In this document: piece by piece, positions 35,935 through 44,880 of the stretch
How positions within the stretch are numbered: the first letter of the stretch is position 1
Layout of the letters: each line of letters starts with the position of its first letter
Assembly (NCBI RefSeq): GCF_029433335.1
Contig: NZ_JAQTHX010000001.1
Span: forward strand, 1,054,001-1,118,000
DNA: 64,000 nt
Direction: 5' to 3'
Source: Bifidobacterium sp. ESL0745
GTDB taxonomy: Bacteria; Actinomycetota; Actinomycetes; Actinomycetales; Bifidobacteriaceae
The notes under the pieces: model-generated
The model's input: only the letters and a program-made list of their open reading frames with translations
What the model was told of the DNA's origin: nothing
The model's database searches: none
Made by a program: the position numbers and the translations under genes

Positions 35935-36942
35935 ATGAGTGACGAACGGACGGCTTGGGGCTGGGGGCTGGCCTCGATCGACGAGGCGGGCAACACGCTG
36001 GACGTGTGGTATCCGAAATTGGAAATGGGTTCGGCACCAGTCGAAGCCGACCGTCCCCGCCACGAATTCGACGCCCTAGTACGCACCAAAGTCGACGAAC
36101 GCGGAGTGCGCCGCATGCCTGTGTTTACTGTTTCTTCGTTGGACTCCCCCATTGCCGACGCGGCCGACGCCTACCTGCGCCTGCATCTGCTGAGCATGTG
36201 CATGGTCGAGCCAAACACCATCAATCTGGACGGTATCTTTGCCAAGTTGGCCAACGTCGTTTGGACCAATTACGGACCGTTCGCCGCCGAGAGCTTCGCG
36301 CTGCGCAAGATGGACGTGATGAATGCGGTCGCGCGTTCCAGCCGGGACGCAAGCGGCATGCCCTCCCCCCACATCGATGTCAACGTGCTCGGCGTCGACA
36401 AGTTCCCGCGCATGGTCGACTACGTGGTACCAGAGGGCGTACGCATCGGCGACGCGGACCGGGTACGTCTCGGAGCGCACCTTGCTCCCGGCACTACGGT
36501 GATGCACGCCGGTTTCGTCAACTTCAACGCCGGCACGCTCGGTACCTGCATGATCGAAGGCCGGGTCTCACAGGGTGTCACCGTCGGCAACGGATCGGAT
36601 GTCGGCGGCGGTTCGTCGATCATGGGCACGCTTTCCGGCGGCGGCAAGCTGCGCAACTCCATCGGCGAGCACAGCTTGCTCGGCGCGAACGCCGGCATCG
36701 GCATTTCGCTGGGTGACAACTGTGTGGTGGAAGCGGGGCTCTATGTCACGGCCGGCACCAAGATCACCGTTCACGACAAGGCCAGGATCGCCGCCGGTGA
36801 ACCGCTGGATGTCGTCAAGGGCTCCGAACTTTCAGGCAAAGACAACATTCTCTTCATTCGCAATTCGGTGAGCGGCGCCATTGAGGCCCGCTACCGCAAG
36901 GTCGGTATCGCCCTGAACGAGAAGCTGCATAAGAACTCATAA
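35935..36942 (+). CDS. dapD: 2,3,4,5-tetrahydropyridine-2,6-dicarboxylate N-succinyltransferase
   Basis: 335-residue acyltransferase of lysine/diaminopimelate synthesis. It is of the longer actinobacterial type, with a unique N-terminal domain (about 1-170) followed by left-handed beta-helix hexapeptide repeats ([42 protein letters not shown]). AAAAGGAG precedes the ATG. It supplies meso-diaminopimelate or lysine precursors. It is monocistronic, ending at a strong long hairpin. Confidence 0.95.
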   Translation: MSDERTAWGWGLASIDEAGNTLDVWYPKLEMGSAPVEADRPRHEFDALVRTKVDERGVRRMPVFTVSSLDSPIADAADAYLRLHLLSMCMVEPNTINLDGIFAKLANVVWTNYGPFAAESFALRKMDVMNAVARSSRDASGMPSPHIDVNVLGVDKFPRMVDYVVPEGVRIGDADRVRLGAHLAPGTTVMHAGFVNFNAGTLGTCMIEGRVSQGVTVGNGSDVGGGSSIMGTLSGGGKLRNSIGEHSLLGANAGIGISLGDNCVVEAGLYVTAGTKITVHDKARIAAGEPLDVVKGSELSGKDNILFIRNSVSGAIEARYRKVGIALNEKLHKNS

Positions 36943-36960
36943 TCCAAACCATAGGTCAAT

Positions 36961-37041
36961 AATCCCGTATACGTTCACGATTCTACGTTGAGAGTGCGCA
37001 TTTTGCCTTCCTCAACGTTTGTTCGTGGCTTATGCGGGATT
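36961..37041 (+). terminator. Long compound terminator hairpin of dapD
   Basis: Nested complementary blocks AATCCCG/CGGGATT, CACGA/TCGTG and ACGTTGAG/CTCAACGT fold into one long stem 19 bases after the dapD stop, followed by TTTTTCTTTC. The rest of the gap to 37294 shows no supported gene. Confidence 0.75.
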
Positions 37042-37294
37042 TTTCTTTCTGTGCAAGCTTCAATCCAAGTTTCCAGCACTCAATTTCATAATCCGTACTT
37101 TCGACGTTTAGCGCCGTGTATTCAATACCGTAAAAACAAAAACCTGAGATTCCGCAATTGCTCATTATCGGTCCAGGCTCCTGGACGATACGTAAAAAGC
37201 CGCCACCTTGCTTCTTAATTTCAAATCTATAGCTTTTGGCTACACCGGCACATAAAACGGCGTCGACAAACGCTTAACCTTGCGAGCATTGTCG

Positions 37295-38590
37295 TCAGCG
37301 TTGGTCCATCGGCACGTAATCGCGCTCGACCTCGCCGGTATAGACCTGGCGAGGGCGGCCGATCTTGGTCTGTGGATCGGCCAGCATCTCACGGTACTGC
37401 GCGATCCATCCGGGGATACGACCAAGTGCAAACAGCGGGGTGAACATCGGGGCATCAAAACCGATGACCCGGTAAATCAGGCCGGTGTAGAAATCGACAT
37501 TCGGATAAAGGTGACGCGAGACGAAATAATCGTCGTGTGTGGCGATGTCCTCAAGTTCCGTGGCGATGTCGAAAAGCGCACGTTCGTCGGCAGGCAGGCG
37601 GCTATCGACATCCCCGCGCGCCATAAGCCGCTCAAGATAGTGCTTGGCAACCACCGCGCGTGGGTCATAACATTTGTAGACACGATGGCCCAAACCGGAA
37701 ATGCGCACACCGTTCTTTTTCGCGTTTTCGACGAATCGGCCGACGCTTTCACCAGAATCGCGGATGACCTCGAGCTGCTTCAACACGGCCTCATTGGCAC
37801 CGCCATGAAGAGGACCAGAAAGCGCGTTGACACCTGCGGCCACCGCCGAATACAGGTTGGCATGAGCGCTGCCGGCGATACGTACCACGGAAGTCGAGCA
37901 GTTCTGCTCGTGATCAGCATGGATGATCAGCAAACGGCCCAGGGCATGAACGGACAATTCGTCCGATTCGTACGGCTCGTATGGCACCGCGAAGCACATC
38001 CGCAGAAAATCGTCGACATAACCACGGGCGATATCGGGATAGAGCATTGGTTCGTCACGCCGGCGACGATAAATATAGCTGACAATGGTACGGGCCTTGG
38101 CCATGATGATGCGCGCCGACTCATCCAACTGGTCGGGATCGTTGATATCGGTGGTGTCAGGGTAGAAGGCCGCGAGCGCATTGATTGCGGAGGCGAGCAC
38201 ACTCATGGGTTGGGCGGCACGCGGGAACGAAGCCATGAAGCTGCGGAAGTCCTCGCCTACCATGGTGCGATGGTTCAGATCGGCGCAGAACCGCCCGTAT
38301 TCGGCTTTACTCGGGAGCTCACCATGCTGCAGCAACCATGCCACCTCAAGAAAATCGGATTGTTCACACAACTGCTCGATCGGATAGCCGCGGTAGCGCA
38401 GAATGGAATTCTGACCGTCGATGAAGGTGATTTTCGACTCGCACTGGGCCGTGGTCAAAAAGCCCGGATCAAGGGTGACGAACCCGTCATTCTGAAGGCT
38501 GGAAACGACAATGCCATCGGCACCTTCCGTGGCTTTGACTATAGGCAGATCGAACTTGCTCGTATCCACATTGAGTTTTGCCTCTACCAT
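37295..38590 (-). CDS. gltA: Citrate synthase
   Basis: 431-residue type II citrate synthase condensing oxaloacetate and acetyl-CoA. It has RYRGYPIEQL near the N-terminus, catalytic His in LHGGANEAV and in SGLGHRVYK, and Asp near GFDAPMFTPLFALGR. I chose the ATG at 38590 (AAGG eight bases upstream) over the GTG at 38599. In bifidobacteria, which lack a full TCA cycle, it most likely supplies 2-oxoglutarate for glutamate synthesis; that role is inference from physiology. Confidence 0.95.
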   Translation of the reverse strand: MVEAKLNVDTSKFDLPIVKATEGADGIVVSSLQNDGFVTLDPGFLTTAQCESKITFIDGQNSILRYRGYPIEQLCEQSDFLEVAWLLQHGELPSKAEYGRFCADLNHRTMVGEDFRSFMASFPRAAQPMSVLASAINALAAFYPDTTDINDPDQLDESARIIMAKARTIVSYIYRRRRDEPMLYPDIARGYVDDFLRMCFAVPYEPYESDELSVHALGRLLIIHADHEQNCSTSVVRIAGSAHANLYSAVAAGVNALSGPLHGGANEAVLKQLEVIRDSGESVGRFVENAKKNGVRISGLGHRVYKCYDPRAVVAKHYLERLMARGDVDSRLPADERALFDIATELEDIATHDDYFVSRHLYPNVDFYTGLIYRVIGFDAPMFTPLFALGRIPGWIAQYREMLADPQTKIGRPRQVYTGEVERDYVPMDQR

Positions 38591-38797
38591 GACTTCCACC
38601 TTCCTTTGCCACCCCGATTGCCGGCGTATTCACCATGTTCCTGCATAGTTGCATAAAACAGACAAAATCGAAAACATTGCCGCAGCCAATCAGGGATTGA
38701 ACATACCTTATTGCATGAATGTAAACTGGCGCAACCGATGTCCACGTTCCGTACATTTGCAAGGTCTCAGGAAACAGACCGGCAGAACAATAAAAAA

Positions 38798-38827
38798 CGG
38801 CATCCGCGCTTCACGTTACGAATGCCG
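38798..38827 (-). terminator. Terminator of map
   Basis: CGGCAT (38798-38803) and ATGCCG (38822-38827) form the base of a GC-rich stem 34 bases after the map stop. On the minus strand it is followed by TTTTTTATT. Confidence 0.75.
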
Positions 38828-38860
38828 CCTGAACAAAGGAGTGTCTTGTCAAGCCAATGA

Positions 38861-39637
38861 CTACTCACGAACCGTCAGGATCTCCGGCCCGTTGTCGGTG
38901 ATGGCGATGGTATGCTCGCTGTGGGCCCCGTTGGAGCCATCAGAGCTGCGCAGCGTCCAGCCGTCCTTGGCGTCCTGATAGATCTCGTCGGTGGTCTTCA
39001 TGAACCACGGCTCGATGGCGATCGTCAGACCCGGACGCAGCTTGTAGCCGTGATGGGCCTTGCCGTCGTTGGGAACGAACGGGTCACCGTGCATGACATG
39101 GCCGATGCCGTGGCCGCCGAACTCCATGTTGACGGTATAACCGTGTTCGTGGGCCACATCGCCGACGGCTGCGGACACGTCGCCCAGACGGTTGCCGGAT
39201 TGCGCCGCGGCGATACCGGCCGCGAGTGCTTCTTCGGTGCACTTGATCAATGCGATATCCTCCGGATTCGGGTCTTTGCCGACCACAAAGCTGACTGCCG
39301 AATCACCACACCATCCGTCGACGCTGATGGCCAGATCAAGGCTGATCAAGTCGCCGTCTTTCAGGGCATAATCGTACGGAACGCCGTGCAGAACGGCATC
39401 GTTGACCGAAGTGCAAATGTAATGCTTGAACGGGCCAGTACCGAAATCGGGGGCGTAATCCACATAGCAGGACTCAGCGCCCTTGCGGCTTTCGATACGA
39501 CGACGGACAAGGTCGTCAATCTCGAGCAGATTGGTGCCGACCTTGGTGGTTTCCTGCAACTCCTTGAGGATGCTGCCGACGAAGCGGCCGGCCACCTTCA
39601 TCGAAGCGATTTCCTTTGGCGTTTTCAATTCAATCAT
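38861..39637 (-). CDS. map: Methionine aminopeptidase, type I
   Basis: 258-residue metallopeptidase removing initiator methionine. Metal ligands: Asp in LISLDLAISVDGWCGDSAV (two Asp), His in GGHGIGHVMHGDP, Glu in IAIEPWF and Glu in HSEHTIAITDNG. The ATG at 39637 has AGGGTGAAGG upstream. It stands alone between gltA and the HdeD-like gene on the same strand. Confidence 0.95.
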   Translation of the reverse strand: MIELKTPKEIASMKVAGRFVGSILKELQETTKVGTNLLEIDDLVRRRIESRKGAESCYVDYAPDFGTGPFKHYICTSVNDAVLHGVPYDYALKDGDLISLDLAISVDGWCGDSAVSFVVGKDPNPEDIALIKCTEEALAAGIAAAQSGNRLGDVSAAVGDVAHEHGYTVNMEFGGHGIGHVMHGDPFVPNDGKAHHGYKLRPGLTIAIEPWFMKTTDEIYQDAKDGWTLRSSDGSNGAHSEHTIAITDNGPEILTVRE

Positions 39638-40028
39638 GCCTTCACCCTACTTCGCCAACCCAACAAACCTGCGGCCAAAAAGACAATCAAGCCAACATCG
39701 AGCGCAATCACGCTCTTTTATGTAAACGGTGGCCTATGTCCAGCGGAATTCGTTTGTTTTCCGTAATTTTCGGGGTATCAAGCCTGTATCGGTGCCTCCA
39801 ACCCTATGACGAACTTACATTCCAATAAGATTAGGGGCACAAACGTAAGTTTGTACCCCTAATGCACCAGCAAAGTGAATATTCCCATTTGCTAAAGGCA
39901 CACGTCCGTGTCCTTGCCTAATACACCGGCAAAATAATTGCCAACGAGGAATATTCTGCTATTCACACCCGATTGCGCGCTGTAACCTGCACGAAAGGAA
40001 GTAAACCACCCCGTCAGTTCTTACCGAA
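39638..40028. other. Intergenic region with hairpin and partial direct repeats
   Basis: No gene is supported. A stem ATTAGGGGCACAAAC/GTTTGTACCCCTAAT (39830-39863, 14 of 15 pairs) is followed by two related segments, CCTAATGCACCAGCAAA and CCTAATACACCGGCAAA, and arms GAATATTCC/GGAATATTC about 75 bases apart. Together they may form a larger structure near the 3' end of the HdeD-like gene. Confidence 0.5.
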
Positions 40029-41066
40029 TCAGTTCTTGCCGAAACGGAAGGCGCGGATGATGGCGAGGATGCCCATGATCACCATGGAGATGCCGGCGAA
40101 TACGACCAGCACAATCACCGAAGTGAACGGCGAGAAGAGCACGACGATGCCGGCGAGGATGGAGATGATCGCATAGAAGATCGCCCAACCGGACTTCGGC
40201 AGACGCCAGGTTTCGACCAATGCCATGATGCCTTCCATGATCCAGCCGATGCCAACGGTAAGGGTGACCAGAATCGTCAGCAAGGCGGTGGAAATCGCAG
40301 TGTTCTTGAGCATGATCACACCACCGATCACCAAGAGGAGGCCGACAAGGATGTCAAGCACGCGCCAGCCGCCCGGCAATCCGTTTTCGACGATGGCACC
40401 GATAACACGGATGACGCCGGAGACCACGAAGTAGGCGCCAAGGACAACAGCCACGGCCACCAGCGTCTTGCCTGGCCAGACCAGCAGCGCGATACCGAGC
40501 AACAGGGCAACAATGCCGACAACACCATAGACGATGCGAATGGTCTTCTTGGCCTGATTGGGCAGCCATTCCTCAGCCAGTTTGAAGGGGTTCATACGCC
40601 ACCACTCATTGCTGCCGGGTTGTGCTTTCCAACTCTTGCTGCTACCTGCGGTCGGCCCGCCATTGTTGGGCTGCTGACCGTTCTGTGCATATTGGTATTG
40701 GCCGCTCTGATTGTTGTTGGCGTAAGGATTGCCGTTGGGATACTGCTGACCGTATTGGTTGGGGTTGGCCGCATAAGGGCCATACCCGTTGGAGGCATAC
40801 CCGTTGTTGTAAGGGCCCTGATTCGGATTCTGGCCTTGTGCGTTGTTGTACATATAGGGATTGGCATTCGGCCCGCCCTGGGGAGCGCCACCTTGGTTGC
40901 CCTGATACTGGCCATACTGCGGATTGCCATTTCCTGGTTGGTTCTGGCCGTTCATGCCATTGGACGCATACGCCCCATATTCCGGCTGTCCGTTTGGTTG
41001 CGCACGATTATTGTTGTTGCCTTCATTGACGTTTGGATCATTATCGTTCACATTGGCGTCTGACAT
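40029..41066 (-). CDS. HdeD-family (DUF308) membrane protein with N/Q/G/Y-rich N-terminus
   Basis: 345 residues. The first 155 or so are low-complexity with many Asn, Gln, Gly, Pro and Tyr and are probably disordered in the cytoplasm. The second half has six hydrophobic segments in the paired-repeat pattern of HdeD/DUF308 (IGAIVENGLPGGWRVLDILVG is the linking loop region). HdeD in enterobacteria is tied to acid resistance; the function here is unproven. AAGGAG precedes the ATG at 41066. Confidence 0.82.
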   Translation of the reverse strand: MSDANVNDNDPNVNEGNNNNRAQPNGQPEYGAYASNGMNGQNQPGNGNPQYGQYQGNQGGAPQGGPNANPYMYNNAQGQNPNQGPYNNGYASNGYGPYAANPNQYGQQYPNGNPYANNNQSGQYQYAQNGQQPNNGGPTAGSSKSWKAQPGSNEWWRMNPFKLAEEWLPNQAKKTIRIVYGVVGIVALLLGIALLVWPGKTLVAVAVVLGAYFVVSGVIRVIGAIVENGLPGGWRVLDILVGLLLVIGGVIMLKNTAISTALLTILVTLTVGIGWIMEGIMALVETWRLPKSGWAIFYAIISILAGIVVLFSPFTSVIVLVVFAGISMVIMGILAIIRAFRFGKN

Positions 41067-41299
41067 GTCGACTCCTTATCATCATTCATTCCACCAGAAA
41101 ATCCCACAGTGGCGGATCACTTCGACTACCGCTTAATCTAACAGATAAACCATAAAGACTATTCCTGAAAACCAGCTGGGTAACAGACGAACAAGCAGCC
41201 TACCCAAATCAATCCCCTCGTTTCCTTTCGGTTTTTCTTCGGCTTTTCTTTCAAACTCAACACCCCGTTCTTGTCAGCGAACACCGATACAGTAAAGCC

Positions 41300-43378
41300 A
41301 TGTCTACACCTTTGATTTCAGGCCTTGATACGACCTCATTCTCCAGCACCATCAGTCCCGGCGACGACCTTTTCCGATTCGTCAACGGACCATGGATCGA
41401 CACCTATGAGCTTCCCGACGACCGGTCACGTTATGGCGCTTTTGACAAGCTAGCCGAAGACGCGGAAGACCAAATCCGCGATATCCTCGAAGACGAGAAC
41501 TGCCCCGCCCACAAATCGCAAAGCCTGTACCGTGCATTCCTCGATACCGATGCCATCGAAGCGGCCGGCATCAGCCCTATCAAGGATGCGCTCAACCGTA
41601 TCGACAATGCCAGTGACAAGGCCGAGCTCACCAAGGTCTTGGGAGAGCTGAGCACGGTCGGCGGCCCTGACTTCTTCGATTGCGGCGTTTACGGTGACCC
41701 GGGCGACCCCGAACACAACATCCTTCATATCGAGCAGGGTGGCATCGGTTTGCCCGATGAAGCCTACTATCGCGAGGATCATTACGCACCGATCCGCGAA
41801 CAGTACGTGCATATGGTCACCAAGCTGTTGATGCTGGCCGATTACGGCGATAGCGCGAAAAGCGAGGCAGACGCCAAGCGTTTCCTTGAAATCGAGACCA
41901 AGATCGCCGCGAACCATTGGGACAATGTGGCCACCCGTGACTCGCAGAAGACCTACAACCCCACTGATTTCGAGAAACTGAGCTCCACGCTTTCGCATTT
42001 CGACCTTGCCTCATGGCTTGAGGCGTGGCAGCGATCCTACAATGCACTGCCCGCCGCCAAGGCGCAACCGCTGGATCTCATCGCATCATTCAGGCGCACC
42101 ATCGTGCACGAGCCGAGCTTCCTTTCGGGATTCGACAAGTTCTGGGATCAGAGCGAGCTTGAAGATCTGAAACTCTGGGCACGCGTGACCATGATCAGCG
42201 GTTCGGCAAGCACCCTGAGCAGCGATTTCGACAAGACCCAATTCGACTTCTACGGCAAGGTGCTTTCCGGCGCCAAGCAACAGCGGGACCGCTGGAAGCG
42301 CGCTGTCTCCCTGGTCAACGGCATCTGCGGCGAGGAAGTCGGCCGCGAATATGTTCGCCTCCACTTCCCTGAAAGCTCCAAAAAGCGGATGGAACAGCTG
42401 GTCTCCAACATCATCGAGGCCTATCGTGTCTCCATCTCTGGCAGCACATGGCTGGGTGAGGCGACCAAGGCCAAGGCTTTGGAAAAGCTCTCGAAGTTCA
42501 CCCCGATGATCGGCTACACCAATCACTGGCGCGATTACACCGCCCTCGCTATCAAGGCTGAAATGAGCCTGGTCGAAGACCTCAACGCCGCCGTCGCCTA
42601 TGAGACCGGATTCCAGTTCTCCAAGGTCGGCCAAGTCGTCGACCGCGAAGAATGGCTGATGAACCCACAAACCGTCAACGCCTATTACGAGCCGTCCATG
42701 AACGTCATCGTCTTCCCTGCGGCCATTCTCCAGCCCCCGTTCTTTAACCCCGATGCCGATGACGCCGCCAACTATGGTGGCATCGGCGCGGTCATCGGCC
42801 ACGAGATCGGGCATGGCTTCGACGACCAGGGCAGCCAGTACGACGGCGACGGTAAGCTCAACGACTGGTGGAGCGCCGATGACAAGGCGAACTTCCAAAA
42901 GCTCACCACCGCTCTAATCAACCAATACAACGGATTCATCCCTTCCCAACTTCAAGAGAAGTATGCCGATGACTTGGATCAGGCCCCACACGTCAACGGA
43001 GCATTGACCATCGGCGAGAACATCGGCGATTTGAGCGGCGTCAATATCAGCCTGAAGGCCTACGCCTTCGCGCTTGACAAGGCCGCTGGCCGACCCGTTG
43101 ATGGCTCTCCGGAAGCGGTCGCCGCATCACTGGCGAGCGCACCACAAATCGACGGTTATACCGGTCTGCAGCGCTTCTTCCTGAGCTACGCATCCATCTG
43201 GCGCACCGCACAACGGGAGGAACTGACCGAACAGTACCTGCAAATCGATCCGCACTCCCCTGCCGAATTCCGCACCAACGGTATCGTGCGCAATGTGGAC
43301 CTCTACTACAAGGCATTCGATGTGCAGCCCAACAACAAGCTGTGGCTTGACCCGGAGCTTCGCGTATCAATTTGGTAG
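41300..43378 (+). CDS. pepO: M13-family (neprilysin-like) endopeptidase
   Basis: 692-residue zinc metallopeptidase. The zinc motif HEIGH is in VIGHEIGHGFDDQG, the third ligand Glu in GENIGDLSG, and the substrate-backbone motif NAYYEP is present. The C-terminus ends in the M13-type SIW in place of the more usual CxxW. No signal peptide is seen, so it is probably cytoplasmic and degrades oligopeptides taken up by the cell. The ribosome-binding site at the ATG is weak. Confidence 0.95.
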   Translation: MSTPLISGLDTTSFSSTISPGDDLFRFVNGPWIDTYELPDDRSRYGAFDKLAEDAEDQIRDILEDENCPAHKSQSLYRAFLDTDAIEAAGISPIKDALNRIDNASDKAELTKVLGELSTVGGPDFFDCGVYGDPGDPEHNILHIEQGGIGLPDEAYYREDHYAPIREQYVHMVTKLLMLADYGDSAKSEADAKRFLEIETKIAANHWDNVATRDSQKTYNPTDFEKLSSTLSHFDLASWLEAWQRSYNALPAAKAQPLDLIASFRRTIVHEPSFLSGFDKFWDQSELEDLKLWARVTMISGSASTLSSDFDKTQFDFYGKVLSGAKQQRDRWKRAVSLVNGICGEEVGREYVRLHFPESSKKRMEQLVSNIIEAYRVSISGSTWLGEATKAKALEKLSKFTPMIGYTNHWRDYTALAIKAEMSLVEDLNAAVAYETGFQFSKVGQVVDREEWLMNPQTVNAYYEPSMNVIVFPAAILQPPFFNPDADDAANYGGIGAVIGHEIGHGFDDQGSQYDGDGKLNDWWSADDKANFQKLTTALINQYNGFIPSQLQEKYADDLDQAPHVNGALTIGENIGDLSGVNISLKAYAFALDKAAGRPVDGSPEAVAASLASAPQIDGYTGLQRFFLSYASIWRTAQREELTEQYLQIDPHSPAEFRTNGIVRNVDLYYKAFDVQPNNKLWLDPELRVSIW

Positions 43379-43466
43379 GAGTAAAACCTCCAGCTTGTTT
43401 GTTACCCAACAGCCAATAGCGTCAAACAAGCTGCGTACGAAATAATTCTGCAGATAATTGGCTCAT

Positions 43467-43502
43467 GACGGTCGGAGCGTTGTCAAAAACGTTCCGACCG
43501 TC
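43467..43502 (+). terminator. Rho-independent terminator of pepO
   Basis: GACGGTCGGAGCGTT (43467-43481) pairs with AACGTTCCGACCGTC (43488-43502) at 14 of 15 positions, followed by TTGTTTTCTGTTG. Confidence 0.88.
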
Positions 43503-43674
43503 TTGTTTTCTGTTGTGTATTGTTATTCGTAATACGTTTATGCATTCACTTCACAAGCTGACCAAGTACGGCTTGATTGTCGCTATGAACGGTATTCTTC
43601 GAAATCATTAAGACCTCTCATTGCCGGAATCCTCCCAAAACGAAAATCAGCGAAACGTGTGAACCAGCGAAGGC

Positions 43675-44340
43675 TTACCCGACCGCCGCCACCAAACGAT
43701 CGGCCGTGGCATGCCCCTCAAACACCCCACTGGCATCCCACGGATCTTCTCCGGCTTCATCACCGACGTTATTATCGTTGGGCGTAGTGGTGCGGTCTGA
43801 ATCTTGACCGACCACATCATCGCTTCGGCTGTCATTCTGTCTGCCAGCAGCTTCTCTGTTGCTGTCTGTGGAAGTATCGTCAGGCATGGAAGCCTGTGGC
43901 TCTGCAACAGTATCCATCTCATGATGCCCCGACTCGGCGGAATCGGCATCATGAGCATTCCCCTGTTCCTTCCCTCCAGGTCTGACTCTTTGGAAAACGG
44001 AAATACCAAAACTCAGGTCATGACCGACACTCGTCGCTTCCATCACCATCCTGCTATGTTTCGTACCATCACGCACCCATTCCTCGGTCGCCAAGTTTCC
44101 TGTGGCGATAACCGGATCTCCTTTATGCAGGCTCGACTGCACATTCTCGGCTAGTTTTCGGAAGACCTTGACAGTGATCCACGTCGTCGGCCGATCCCGC
44201 CATTCATTTGCCACAGGATTGAAATAGCTAGTCGTGCAGCCGATTCTGAACGAACTGGCCGCCGGACCTCCCTCCTTGCCGAAACGCTGTGGGTTTGCAC
44301 CCACAAACCCTGAAACCGTCACCGTACCTTGCTGTGCCAT
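43675..44340 (-). CDS. ssb: Single-stranded DNA-binding protein, paralogue-like
   Basis: 221 residues from the ATG at 44340 (GGGAGCAGAGAC upstream; the frame extends further but SSBs start at MAQQGTVTVSGFVG-like sequence). The OB fold covers residues 1-115, with FRIGCTTSYFNP, TWITVKVF and GDPVIATGNLATEEW. The tail is long, D/S/N-rich and ends ADRLVAAVG. It lacks the acidic DDxPF tip that recruits repair and replication partners, so this is likely a second SSB and not the replicative one. Confidence 0.85.
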   Translation of the reverse strand: MAQQGTVTVSGFVGANPQRFGKEGGPAASSFRIGCTTSYFNPVANEWRDRPTTWITVKVFRKLAENVQSSLHKGDPVIATGNLATEEWVRDGTKHSRMVMEATSVGHDLSFGISVFQRVRPGGKEQGNAHDADSAESGHHEMDTVAEPQASMPDDTSTDSNREAAGRQNDSRSDDVVGQDSDRTTTPNDNNVGDEAGEDPWDASGVFEGHATADRLVAAVG

Positions 44341-44820
44341 TGTCTCTGCTCCCTGAACGAAATACTTGTCATACGTATATATGTATGTGGACTGCGGGGC
44401 ACACCGACCGGCATTGGGCTTCAGACACGTCTGCGAATGAAACCCAGTGCTGAAAACCGGCCATAAACGTACCCCGCGGTTTCTCCAGTATGCATGCGTG
44501 AAACACGGTTGTTCAAGCCGAAACAGGTCCTGTGGTCGGATGATCGGGGTCTCGGCGTGTTGTGGATACAATGTGGACAAATCGACCTGTATCCACCATG
44601 AAATGAGGAATGTGAATAACCGTCGATCTTATGCAAGACCGGACAAGGAGCGATAAGAAAGCGGAAACATCATAAGACGAGAATCAAAAGCGGCAAATCG
44701 CATACGCATGTGGCCAAAGCATTAACTTTTCCTCATGAAAGCAGCATCGCCTTCAAAAAGAGATAGATGGTATACACATCAAATCGATGCTTCTTACAAA
44801 ACATTTTCCAATGCGACAAT
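44341..44820. other. Intergenic region upstream of the SSB-like gene
   Basis: No gene is supported in these 480 bases. Features are a near-perfect 18-base palindrome CATACGTATATATGTATG (44370-44387, 8 of 9 pairs) 30 bases before the SSB-like start, and an inverted pair TGTGGATACA (44561-44570) / TGTATCCAC (44588-44596) with a further TGTGGACAA between them. The last resemble DnaA boxes. Confidence 0.5.
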
Positions 44821-44826
44821 AAAAAA

Positions 44827-44854
44827 GGCCTGTCCACACAAATCTGGACAGGCC
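44827..44854 (-). terminator. Rho-independent terminator of proS
   Basis: Perfect stem GGCCTGTCCA/TGGACAGGCC with an eight-base loop, 27 bases after the proS stop; six T residues follow on the minus strand. Confidence 0.92.
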
Positions 44855-44880
44855 AACAATCAGAGCGTTATGAAAACGGT

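Noticed and set aside
36983..37218. Small frames on both strands after dapD
   Set aside because: They overlap the long terminator hairpin and each other and show no family signal.
43675..44580. Longer 301-residue version of the SSB-like protein
   Set aside because: The first 80 residues have no SSB homology, and a good ribosome-binding site precedes the ATG at 44340.
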